This document shows positions 46,160-57,782 of a DNA stretch of 64,000 bases, piece after piece. The DNA is from Coptis chinensis (taxonomy: Eukaryota > Streptophyta > Magnoliopsida > Ranunculales > Ranunculaceae): positions 11,426,001 to 11,490,000 of the forward strand of contig CM027380.1 in NCBI GenBank assembly GCA_015680905.1. The letters are read 5' to 3'. Below the pieces are notes generated by a model that saw only the letters and a list, made by a program, of their open reading frames with translations, ran no database searches and was not told the DNA's origin. The number at the start of each line of letters is the position of its first letter. Within the stretch, counting starts at the first letter, position 1. Both the position numbers and the translations under genes were made by a program.

Positions 46160-47251
46160 ACACCGTAATCAATGGACGATTGTTCTGTAAATCTGCAGGA
46201 GCACCTAAGGTGTATAACTCAACGCGAAGGCCAACTCATCTTCGTCGAAATTCACAAAGGTGAATGTGGCAACCATGCAGGAGCAAGATCTCTAGCTCAT
46301 AAAGCAATTGCCCAAGGGTATTATTAGCCAGACATGCACATCGAGGCCAAGAAGTACGTTTTCAAATGCCACCAATGTCAAACATTTGGACACAACCATC
46401 TAAGTCCGGCATGAGAATTGATCAACATAGCCAGCCCATGACCCTTTCATATGTGGGGGCTAGACATCATGGGACCATTCATCCCACAAAAGAAAATATG
46501 ACTCAAATACGTCCTAGCAGCCACAGATTACTTTACCAAATGGGTTGAAGCAATCCCACTAGTTCAAGTCAAAGAAGTCCACGTCATCAACTTCATATGG
46601 ACCAATATCATCACAAAATTTGGTCTGCCCCACACGCTTGTCATGGACAGCGAAACTCAATTTGTTGGCTCACAGGTCAAGGCATTTCTACAAAAATGGT
46701 GCATCATTCAAGCATTTTCTGCATCTAGATATGCACAAAGTAATAGTCAAGCAGAGGCTACCAACAAAGCAATCAAGGAAAATCTCCAAAAGAAGTTGGA
46801 GAGCAAGAAAAGCCAATGGCCAGAATAACTTGAGAACATTCTATGGGCATACAGAACAACTGCCAGGGCTAATACCAATGAATCACCTTTCACACTTTAC
46901 TTCGGAACAGAAGCAGTCATACCATCAGAACTCACAGTCACAACCACATGTTCTGACATCGTCGAGTCAGGAGAAAATGACAACATCTTGGCAAAAGAAG
47001 TCGATCTCCTAAAAGAGCGAAGGGAAATAGCTGCAATATCCCTAGCTCGGTACCACCAAATAATCCAACGATCTTACAACAAGAAGGTCGTCCCAAGATC
47101 TTTCCAAGCTTGCAACCTAGTCCTCAAGAAGACATTAGCTCCAGCCAAGCTCGACCCAACATGGAAAGGCCCCTACATTGTTGACAAAGTCGTTGGAAAT
47201 GGAGCATACTGGATCAAAACGCAGCTCCGTGATATGCTTCCCCGACCTTAG
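46160..47251 (+). pseudogene. Tat integrase, broken
   Basis: Integrase that would insert the element's cDNA. The zinc-binding H2C2 part is at about 46251-46395 (HKGECGNHAGARSLAHKAIA, then YVFKCHQCQTFGH). The core follows in pieces: LDIMGPFIPQKK (first Asp), TDYFTKWVEAIPL, ITKFGLPHTLVMDSETQFVG (second Asp), AQSNSQAEATNKAIKENL (Glu). The C-terminal part has NESPFTLYFGTEAVIPSELT and ends with LDPTWKGPYIVDKVVGNGAY, stopping at 47251. Stops at about 46827 and several frame changes break it. The spacing of Asp, Asp and Glu is normal. Confidence 0.88.
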
Positions 47252-48106
47252 AATACAGCTCTCTTCAAGCGTTTTTATTAATAAGTTTTCTCCAGATGTA
47301 TCAATCAATATGAATACAATTTTATCAGCATTTTGCGTACAAATGTCATCTTTACATTACAGGAGTACCACACATCTTGCAATAGCTACCCGATCTGGGA
47401 CAAAAAACGTTAGGTCGGACACCAAAGACGGAGTCAAGATCAACTCACCTACAATTACCACGCAGTGGTTAATTACCAATCAATTCAACCCAAGGTCCCC
47501 CAAAAGGGTAACACCAACGCCAGAGTTAAACATGATTCAATTGTAAATTCCATGCAATTATCATTCAAAAAATATTTGGGACCCCCAAAAGGACCCAAAG
47601 TCAACTTAAGCCTTTGAACAGGGTTAGGCTTGGCTCAACTATAACTACCACTCAAAGGCTAGTTATTAGTCAATAGGAGTTCTCCCAAAAGGAACAACCC
47701 AATCAAACACGCACAAGGAGACCTAGGTGGCGACTAAGCTCATCTAGTGAGGTCATGAACCAAATGATTACGACCTTCGAACATTAGACGATCTATCATA
47801 GTCCAACAAATCGTCAAGACTGCCACTATGCAGCACAGGTTGTCATACAATCACATTCATACAATCATATTCAAACAAAATTCAAAGACAATATCAATAA
47901 AGAACAGGTAAGTAATTTAAATATTTTACTACTTACATAATTTGGTTAGATGCTAAGGCCCCCAGGTTATCCTGAGAAAACGACCTCAGTACCCCCATCA
48001 AAAATCAAAAGTCATCAATATCATTATCAGTATCAACTACAGCAAGAAATAGAATATTGTTCAAATATTTCATCCATCATCAAAATGGCTGACAAAGACA
48101 AGAGGA
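47252..48106. other. Tat element, region between pol and the antisense gene
   Basis: Non-coding on both strands as far as can be seen; the frame at 47178-47546 (+) is unlike any known domain. It would be the 3' flank of the antisense gene whose stop is at 48107. Confidence 0.6.
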
Positions 48107-48278
48107 TCAATTAACACAAGAAAGATTCTCCACATTCAATGGCTCCAGTAGTCCACCCTCTTCACCAACAGGGCCACCAGCTGGATCACCACTTGCATTT
48201 ACAACTTCGGTGGAGACCTCTTCAATTGGTTGAATGGCTAGAGTAGCACCAAGGTCAGATGGTAGATCAGGTCGTCTA

Positions 48279-49852
48279 TGACACTACCTCTTTTTGTGTG
48301 TGTAGATGTGTATGGATGATGTAGATGTATGATGGTCGTTGAACAAATAGAAGCGTATCAAAACCTAATTATCCCTCAATAAGTAAAGGATGAGTAAGGT
48401 ATCGTTCCACTTTTAAGTGTATGTTATGTGAAGGACAAGACTGGAAAGGGGGTTTGAGGGATTAAAAACTATGATTGTAGATATTTTAAATACTAAACTA
48501 AGATAAACTAACTAAACTATTGAGAATTTATAAGAGAGGGAATTCAAGAGATTAGAATCCACCAATACTTTTGATCTATGACCTTCTGCTTCATGGTTGT
48601 TCTTACAAGTAGACTACAATTAGGTAATCGGCGAAATGCCGATGCCTCTGGGACGAAACATTGTTAACAATTAACTCTACTTAAGGTTGTTCCTATGTTT
48701 ATGCTATTAATATCTTCTTTCCTTTTATGTAAGCTCGAGCAGCCATTCAATGTATTACCAAGAGCAACATCAAGGAGTACTTCCTAATAGGGCGGCCATT
48801 CAATGAATCACCACTTTAAGGCAAACACAAAGAATACTTCCCTAGGCAGCCACTCCACGAGTTACCCCCTTCTAAAGGCAACACAAAGAATACTTCCCTA
48901 ACTCTAAAAACTATACTAATAGAAGAAAAGTAAAGAACACTAGCATGATATTAATATTGCAAAACATAAACCCTATTCTATACTTCCATCCCCTGGTGTG
49001 GGCAATGGAACTAATAACTACAAACATAAAGAACTAACCTGATTGAAGAACACCATGAATCAGAAGAATCATTAAACCTTAAGCACTGGCTTCATCTTCT
49101 CCCTTGAAAGAGAAGATTAGCCTTCCATAAAAAAAGGAAGAACACGAAGAACGAGAAGAAGAAGAGTTAAAACCGATCTTTTATTATTAATCTCTCTCTG
49201 CCTCAAGTTCCGGAGACAAGAATATAAGTGAATTGGCCAATTACATGAGGCACTTAGGTCCTCTATTTATAGGGGTTACAATGAGCTCTAGAAGCATTCC
49301 AAACCGTCATTTATTTCCTAATACAAATAGACTTCTTCGAGTCCAACCGTCTTCAAAACTTAGAAGGAATTGGCTATTAATGTCAATTCATGACCGGACG
49401 CATTATTCATCGTCCTGGACTTAATCATGCGTCTGGGCCGCTCGATCTATCGTCCAGATGCAATCAATGCGTCTAGACGCTCGATACATGCGTCCCAGAC
49501 GCATAAGCCGATTTTCTCTCTTCTGCTCTATCCTTCTATCCTCTTTTGTGGGCTTTGGTCCAAGCAACGAATCCTTTGGCCTTGGGCTTCTAAATAGACT
49601 TTAAAATAGGTCCAAGTCGCATCTTTAACAGCTCCAATTCCTTGGCCTTCTCCATGATTGTCCACGAGCCTCCCATGTGATCCTTAATGCTCCGAATTGT
49701 TTCGTTTTACCCCATTTTCTCTAATATTCTACAAAACTCTCTTTTTCACCTGTAGAATCTTAAAACACAACTTATAAACACTATTAGTCCACTAAGATGG
49801 CTAAACAAGAGGCATAATCGAGGGTTAAATAACACTTTTTGAGCACTTATCA
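48279..49852 (-). repeat. 3' LTR of Athila copy B
   Basis: 1,574 bases, TGACACTACCTC...GAGCACTTATCA, aligned throughout with the LTR at 56203-57782. The internal GC-rich palindromic repeats (about 49380-49510) differ in detail from the other copies. The open frame at 49233-49424 is LTR sequence. Confidence 0.93.
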
Positions 49853-52140
49853 CAACTCCCAACTAGCCTTTTTCTAGTCTCTTAGCAAATAAGATAAAAA
49901 AAATATATAAGTGATCAAAATCACATCCTAATAACAAAAATAAAATCCGAACTCATTTTCGCAGGCATCGCGATTGCATTTACCATATGCAACAAGGCTT
50001 TAAACCTTTAAGTTCCCCAAAAAGGACGAGTTATAGTCTCGTGAGGGTTTTCAGGTGATATACCCACAAAATCAATCAATAGCATGTTCAAGAATGATAG
50101 TATTTTTCAGAGAGAGAAATTCCTTACCCACTTAGTGCTTACTCCAATAGACAATCTTCATTGCTAACTACATTGCTGCAAAGACTCATAGATTATGATG
50201 AGAGATAGTAAAAATTGACAAAATTCTCAATCAAGGCTTATGTGTGTACTTAGTCAATCTCCTATACTCTCCTATCCAAGAAACGGAATCCCTAGTTTAC
50301 TATAGGTAGATAATCTCGACTTTCAATCCTCACTAGTCATACTCTCAACAAAGAATCTCTCAGAAGATGGTCTACTATTTTACCTCATGTATGTGGGGAA
50401 AAGAATAATGCATACGAACATCCCATTTACTACCTTGAAAAACAAACTTCTGAATAAAAGTAGTCTCATGGAAAGAATGTCAATCACATATGAAGTATCG
50501 GGTCCTTCACTTTAGCATCCTCTCACCTATTCTAGACTCCGTACCATACTGTAATGATAAGTCATGGGTTGTAACTTGGCTTGGGTATTGGTTTTATGAA
50601 GGAAAGGTAAAAAGGATTCTAAGGTTGTTTCTGAAAACACTAAGGGTTTTGCTTCTTTCTTTGGAAGATTTCTTCAAATTCTGTATTGCAGAGAAAATTC
50701 TTCCTTTGTCTTAGCTTTTCCATCCATTCTGTTCAACTTTTTTTTTTTTTTTTAAGCTCAGTGGTATATCCTTGATTAGTACTGGATATGCTTGTTTTCC
50801 ACTAACTTCTTTCACTTTGAACAGAATGATAGACTTCATTGTATCTCTCTGATATTTCCTTGTAATCTTCCTTTTCTGGTCTTTCTTCCTCCTTGTGTCC
50901 CTCGTATTCTTAGAAACATATGGGTATGGCTGATAAAGATTTTGGCTATACTCCTTGTCTGGAGTTGGGTAAAGGGTAGGGGGGTTTTATGAAAGAAAAT
51001 GGCTTATTGTAAAGCAAAAGGGTTTAACATGATGGTCCTACTAGGTGGGATAAAGGCTGAATGGGTTTACTACTTGACTTATCAGTATGATACTCTGTTT
51101 TGAATAGACTACAAGACCTAATGGCTATCTCCCTAGTTGATGTCACTTCGTGATTAACCAAATCAACGAATAATGAGACTATATTACAACGACATAAAGA
51201 ACTGAAAGATGTTGAGTCACTAAGACTCGGATTTTTTGTAAGAACTCTCCAAAGAATGGGTATAAAGCTCAAGTCTCAGGGGCTAAGTCTAAAAATTCTA
51301 CTTCTAGTTTACTAGGGGTTTAAATCTCTCTTCTAGCAAAAGTACACAAAACTGACCAAGTATTATGGTGGTGCCTTGATAAAGAATTCTATCAATAAGA
51401 ACTATGTCCAAGCATAATAAATAGTCTAAGCGGTAATGAAATCAATAATATCAACTATCTATCAAACTCAACACTAAGCAGTATAGAATATATATCCCAG
51501 ACTCATCATTAAAATTCATTTTTCTCATGCTATTGATATAGAAACAAAAATATTTTTATTTTTGAAAACTAATTTTCGAAATTCATTTCTCAAGTACACC
51601 ACCCCTATTTATTTATGCATGCATTGACCTCAATGTATAAAAAGTAAATGAAATGGATGAGAAAAGGTAGGATATTACCATTGATCTTTGAATATCGAAT
51701 TAGTTCAAGAAACAAATTTTTAGGTCTTTTTCGTCGAGGATCCCCAAGATGTAATGTGAGTCTTTTAAAGTCGGATCCTCAAGACTTTTGAGTCCTTTAT
51801 AGTCAGATCCTCAAGACTAGTACTCCCACCCACTCGGTTCCACTTTGTAGGAATTCTTCCGATCTCTCTCAAAGATGTGATTGACAAAAGTATACCTTGT
51901 ACCAACAATTTTCTCTTAATGGTCAGAACCCAAGACAAGTTTTGAATGGCAATTCTTACAAAGAACCTAGCTTATGCACTCTCCTCTTATGTGCAAATGG
52001 ACTTTTACCGAACCCTACACGAGTCATACAAATAATCTTCCTTTGAAGGTGTGGGGAGTAAATCCCATAAACTAACAGTGGGGAATACTTAGGTTTCCAT
52101 CTCAAAACTGATCTTTCGACAACATGCTTACTTCCTGTAG
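49853..52140 (-). other. Athila copy B, 3' region between pol and LTR
   Basis: No recognisable coding sequence on either strand. Athila elements may carry an env-like ORF here, but none is discernible. A short tandem of GATCCTCAAGAC words sits at about 51735-51825, and a T-run at 50740-50756. Confidence 0.55.
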
Positions 52141-52144
52141 ACAT

Positions 52145-52816
52145 TTTCGCTCGATATACTATAATTCCTTCTAGCAGTATCCCTTCCTTTACCATGAAGT
52201 GACACTCTTCCCAGTTCAGAACTAAGTTGGTATCGTAACAACGTTTAAGAACTAAGGAGAGATGATGCAGACAATTCTCAAAAGGACATGTGAATGTCTT
52301 ATCTTGGTCCTCAGGGTGAATATGGATCTGAAAGTATCTTGAGTAACCATCAAGAAAGCGGTAGTAAGCTTGTCCAGCTAATCTTTCTAATATCTAATCG
52401 ATGAAAGGCAATGGAAAATGATCTTTCCTTGATGCGCTATTGACTTCATGTCATGTCGATGCAAACTCTCCATCCGGTCTGAATCACGGTTGGAATCAAC
52501 TCATTGTTCTCGTTCTCGATCAACGTGGTTCCGGACTTCTTTGGCACAACTTGAACTGGACTAACCCATTGACTATCGAAATAGGGTAGATAATGCCCGG
52601 GTCAAGGAGTTTGACGACCTCTTCTCTAACTACTTCCTTCATTTTCGGATTAAGCCCTCCTCGTGGTTGCTTAGAAGTCTTGGAATCCTCTTCCAAATGA
52701 ATCCTATGTTGAACTATCATAGGGCTGATCCCCTTGATATCATCAATTGTCCAACCTATAGGTGACTTATGTTCCTTTAAAAGTGCTACTAACACGGATT
52801 CTTGCTCCTTGATCAA
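52145..52816 (-). pseudogene. pol: Athila copy B reverse transcriptase, truncated
   Basis: The RT entry PIGWTIDDIKGISPMIVQHR and NPKMKEVVREEVVKLLDPGI IYPIS lie in one frame at 52816-52520. The palm continues in broken frames to about 52284. There about 150 bases present in copy A (1047-1197), including the catalytic FxDD region, are missing. A short thumb piece (HLSLVLKRC, ECHFMVKEG) follows to about 52145, where similarity to pol stops. RNase H and integrase are absent, so this copy depended on others to move, or was deleted after insertion. Confidence 0.82.
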
Positions 52817-53279
52817 ATCGATGCAATGACTCTTGGGTAGGTTCCCAAATCTCCCAAGAAAACATACTTGAGTGTAGGCGGTAAAGGCTTCAATTCTAAC
52901 TTAGGTGGCTCCTTCTTAAGCTCTTTAGGTGGTCTATCAAGCATAGGCGATTCAAGCTTTTCTTTGAACTTGATGTCATCCATGACGGTGATGAATCCAA
53001 AATTGCATTGATTGACTCAACACTAAGTTCCTCACAAACTGAGTGCAATGTCGAGCTTTCAATAACTTCGTCGGCCGGGATATGAATGAGTCGGATAATC
53101 GGTGCTAACGCTTCAATCATGCATACCTCGTTCACGGCCACACACCTCTTGTGGTTCCGTGAGCATTATGGAAAATATTGGTTTCGACTCTCATATTACC
53201 AAAGGATAACGCGTCATATTACCGTTTCGAGAGTTGATGAGTGCATTTCGGTGGCCAAGAATGGTGCGCCTAGAATGAT

Positions 53280-53525
53280 CGGTATCGCCTACCGGATGTA
53301 GGTTACGTGTCTAGTACTATGAAATCAACCGGATAATAGAAGTCTTTGATCTTGACTATGGCGTCTTCAATGAGTCCTCTAGGTATCTTCATTGATCTAT
53401 CGCTTATTTGTAAAGTAACATCGATCGGTTTTAGATCCTTCAAGCCCAACTTTCGTAGGCGAAATATGGTAGAAGATTCACACCGGCACCCAAATCTAAT
53501 AAAGCTTGTTCCTCCAAAGAATCTC
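53280..53525 (-). pseudogene. Athila copy B protease region
   Basis: Aspartic protease of the Athila type: LLDLGAGVNLLPYF (53505-53465) carries the catalytic Asp in a DLGA box. LGLKDLKPIDVTLQISDRSM, KIPRGLIEDAIVKIKDFYYP and VDFIVLDT follow in the same minus-strand direction. This whole segment is what copy A lacks. Downstream (53141-52896) is the short spacer to RT. Frames are broken around it. Confidence 0.8.
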
Positions 53526-53649
53526 CATTACTGATGTAATAGTTGGACTTCGGGATCTTTTCGGTTTCCACAACCGATAGATTCGTAGAGGGTAACGATG
53601 AACATCTTTGGCGATAAAAGCTTCTTTCGGAATGTGGTCTTCTTCTTTA

Positions 53650-55676
53650 CTAGATCTTTTCGGGAACTTGGCATATGAGGGAACTTGCTTGATGGCGGTC
53701 GAAATGGGATATTAATCGTAAATTCTGAAATACATCGCAAATCTCCTTGTACTGGTCATCTTTTCTGGTATTCATTAGTTTCGAAGGAAACGGTGCTGGC
53801 GGATTCTTCAATATCGGTTCTCTTCTTTCGGCTTTGGTTGGCTTGGTAACAAATAGTGGAGTGACAGGTAGAGTCACTCGTGATGGCTTCTTCTTACTTA
53901 CTTTCCACGGTAGTTCCCCGACTTCTCTCTCAGCGATTATTTGATTGGGTGGCACAACACTAGATATATCTGGAATGTTAGAACTGGGTGGGATGGTGGG
54001 GACATAAGTTACCTTAGGCTCCACAGAATCTTTTCCTGGTTCATAGATAATCTTGTTATCAACTTTCTTGCCTGTCCTCAGAGTGGTGACAGCATTAACT
54101 TGTTCATGAGTAATCTCCAGGTTATCCACCTGCAGGACACCTCTTCCTTTCGGATTTGGCTCCGGTTGGCTTGGTAATGTTCCTTTTGATCTCTCTGTCA
54201 AGGCGGCAGCAATTTGCCCTATCTAGCCTTGAATGACACTAAAGTTATTCTCCAACTTCTGGGTTCTTTGATTTGTCTGTTTCAGCTCATTGACAATGGT
54301 GGTGATAGCTTCTTCCAGATGTGGGATAACCGCTTTTGCTTTTCGAGGCGTAGGGGCAATATATCCACTCATAAGATCCTGGTACTAACTCTCTTTGTTT
54401 TGTGTTGGCTTGGTATTCTTTGGTTCGGTATGATTGTTGATTTACGTATGGTTCTTTGGTGGTTTTGGAACCGAGCATCGGTTATTGCAGAACCGATTTG
54501 GTGATTTTGGAATCACGGAGGAAAATTCCTCGATTTGTATTTTGTGGTTTCCAATAATTATGTCCCGATTGAAGCGGTTATTTCTTCCTAAAGAGTTGAT
54601 ACTACATGCCTGCATTAGTATCCGGATAGTATGAACACTCTTGATTGGTGTGGTGGCTTCATCGAACATAGCTCACAAATGGTATAACAAGGCTTGATGG
54701 GCGAGAGGTTTAGCTTGGAAATTGTTTGGTTTTGGAGGATTCATGGAGAACTGATCAAACTTCTTGTTCAGATTTTCAAGTCCCGTTGATAGGCTTGCCA
54801 TAATTGATAGCATTGCTTGATTTGGGTCTTCTTGAATTTGGTTGCCAAATTTCTTGACACCCTCCACTCTAGCTACATCCTCGTTGCTAGTACTCCATTG
54901 TTGAGTGTCTTGACTAAATTCTCGAAAGTTGTAGGCTTTCTCTCCATCCAATGATGTAAACTTACCTTGATGCATTGATATCATCGCTTGTTCATAGTAG
55001 AAAGTCCTCGAAAGAAAAAATGAGCTAGTGTGCTCTTATCATAACCATGATGTGGACATGAGACTAGCAGATTATTGAATTTCTCCCGGCTTTGATGATA
55101 TTCTTGATCCACCTTCCCTTTGAAATTGTTGATGGCTTGTTGCATGGGCATCATCTTACGGGGTGGGTAGAACTTGTTCATAAACTTTGTTCTTAACTTC
55201 TCCCGGTTGTTGATTGAATTGATAGGTCATGCGGTTAACCATTCGGATGCTTTACCGCCGAGTGAGAGTGGAAAAAGAATTAACTTGATACTCTCATCCC
55301 CGATATTCTCGGTTCTTGAAAGTTCGAGGGATGATAGAAATTTGTTCATGTGAACATAAGGGTGAACATTATGCGAACCATTGAACTTTGGAAGCATAGA
55401 GATTCCGATGCTCTAAGTTCAAACTGGTTAGCTTACGTCTCGGAAAAACAATCTTGCTTGGTGGATCTCCAATGATTGGTGAATAGAAATTACTCAAACT
55501 TCTTCCTCTGTTGTGGCTTGCATGGGAGGGATAGCTTCAAGATTATTGGTGTCCAAAACACCTCCATCATTGCTTGCGGCCATTGTATCAATCTCGTCTA
55601 GTATTCTTGTGAGTCGGTTGTTAAACCTTGTTCCTTTGTTGTGTTCTTCTTGGGCGATGATATGGACGACGGGCAT
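53650..55676 (-). pseudogene. gag: Athila copy B gag and gag-protease linker (broken)
   Basis: The ATG at 55676 (MPVVHIIAQEEHN) matches copy A's start. The capsid-like part is at 55181-54981 (MNKFYPPRKMMPMQQAINNF, REKFNNLLVSCPHHGYDKST, FFRGLSTMNKR), followed by a segment to 54673 (DPNQAMLSIMASLSTGLENL). The zinc knuckle region near 54660 has lost Cys positions that are intact in copy A. A 183-codon open linker (54201-53650) is rich in Pro and Lys (GRGVLQVDNLEITHEQVNAV) and leads to protease. Stops and frameshifts separate the pieces. Confidence 0.82.
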
Positions 55677-56202
55677 ACACTAGAAAATTTATCTGCGAAA
55701 ATAACAATAAACTATCCTACTATGCAACTATTCTAAATTATACTAGAATGTAAAACTACTTTTCTTCAATTTGGGTTGGGCTTTGACTAGTATCTCGCCG
55801 TTGTCTAAAAGTTTGTCTCTTCTAGGGTTATGGTGAATCACTTGGATTGCTTAAGTACCAACGCCCTCACGGCGATAGTCCGTTTGTTAAGATTCAGACA
55901 AGAAACACTAGAGTTTGATTTTTCGCTGTGTTGGCTTACAACTTCAATTGTTGAAAAGATCATAAATGCAATTATGCTAGAAAGCAATAAAACTAAACTA
56001 TGATGTAACTATAATAAGAAAAAAAATAAAAAGAATGAAGATTCGACTAACCTGGATGGTAGATCTTGTCTTCGAGATGTCCTTCAAGCTTCTTTCTTTT
56101 TAAAAGGATGGATGATGCGGCTAAAATTACCTCAAGATCCAAAATTCTAATCTTGAAAGAAAACGTTAAACATAAACAACTTAAAACGGCAGCGGCGCCA
56201 TT

Positions 56203-57782
56203 TGACACTGCCTCTTTTTGTGTGTGTAGATGTGTATGGATGATGTAGATAGATGATGGTCGTTGAACAAATAGAAGCGTATCAAAACCTAATTATCCCT
56301 CAATAAGTAAAGGATGAGTAGGGTATCGTTCCACTTTTAAGTGTATGTTATGTGAAGGACAAGAATTTGGAAAAGGGGTTTGAGGGATTAAAACTATGAT
56401 TGTAGAGATTTTAAATACTAAACAAAGATAAACTAACTAAACTATATTGAGAATTTATAAGAGGGAATTCAAGAGATTAGAATCCACTAATACTTTTGAT
56501 CTATGACCTTACGCTTCATGGTTGTTCTCACAAGTAGACTACAATTAGGCAATCGGCGAGTGCCGATGCCCTCTTAGATCTAAACATCGTTAACAATTAA
56601 CTCTACTTAAGGTTGTTCCTATGTTTATGCTATTAATATCTTCTTTCCTTTTATGTAATCTTTCGGGTGACCATTCAATGTATTACCAAGAGCAACATCA
56701 AGGAGTACTTCCTAATAGGGCGGCCATTCAATGAATCACCACTTAAAGCAAACACAAAGAATACTTCCCCTAGGCAGCCACTCCCTGAGCTACCCCTTCT
56801 AAGACAACACAAAAAATACTTCCCTAACTCTAAAAAACTATACTACTAGAAGAAAAGTAAAGAACACTAGCATGATATTAATATTGCAAAACATAAACCC
56901 TATTCTATACTTCCATCCTCTGGTGTGGGCAATGGAACTAATAACTACAAACATAAAGAACTAACCTGATTAAAGAACACCATGAATCAGAAGAATCATT
57001 AAACCTTAAGTACTGGCTTCATCTTCTCCCTTGAAGGAGAAGATTAGCCTTCCATAAAGAAGGAAGAACACGAAGAACCAGAAGAAGAAGAGTTAAAACC
57101 GATCTTTTATTATTAATCTCTCTCTGCCTCAAGTTCTGGAGACAAGAATATAAGTGAATTGGCCAATTAACTTAGGTCCTCTATTTATAGGGGTTACAAT
57201 GAGCTCTAGAAGCATTCCAAACCGTCATTTGTTTCCTAATACAAATAGACTTCTTCCAGAGTCCGACTTCGTCTTCAAAACCGAGAAGGAATTGGCTACG
57301 ATTAACCGATTCATGCGTGCGGGCGCATTATTCATACGTCCCGGACTTAATCAATGCGTGCGGGCTTTCGATCGATCTATCCCCGAGGCGCAATCAATGG
57401 GGTCGGGCCTTTCGATACATCGTCCCTGCAGCGATAAGCCGATTTCTCTCTTACGCTCTATCCTTCTATCCTCTTTTGCGGGCTTTGGTCCAAGCAACGA
57501 ATCCTTTGGCCTTGGGCTTCTAAATAGACTTTAAAATAGGTCCAAGTCGCATCTTTAACAGCTCCAATTCCTTGGCCTTCTCCATGATTGTCCACGGGCC
57601 TCCTATGTGATCTTTAATGCTCCGAATTGCTTCGTTTTACCCCATTTTCTCTAATATTCTTCAAAACTCTCTTTTTCACCTGTAGAATCTTAAAACACAA
57701 CTTATAAACACTATTAGTCCACTAAGATGACTAAACAAGAGGCATAATCGAGGGTTAAATAACACTTTTTGAGCACTTATCA
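56203..57782 (-). repeat. 5' LTR of Athila copy B
   Basis: 1,580 bases, TGACACTGCCTC...GAGCACTTATCA, next to the primer site (minus-strand TGGCGCCGCTGCCG, 56200-56187). TATAAATAG on the minus strand near 57180-57190 is a likely TATA box. Frames at 57154-57534 (+) are LTR sequence. Confidence 0.93.

Larger units (their letters stand above)
48279..57782 (-). mobile_element. Athila-like element, copy B, nested in the Tat element
   Basis: A 9.5-kb minus-strand element with both LTRs (48279-49852 and 56203-57782), PBS at 56187-56200 and a purine-rich TTGGGAGTTG (minus strand, 49862-49853) beside the 3' LTR. Perfect GTCTA duplications lie at 48274-48278 and 57783-57787. It carries broken gag, a protease and the start of RT. 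Most of RT, and all of RNase H and integrase, are missing. It belongs to the same family as copy A at 1-5908. Confidence 0.95.

Noticed and set aside
53346..54504. Plus-strand ORFs across the Athila protease and gag
   Set aside because: Shadows of minus-strand Athila coding sequence.
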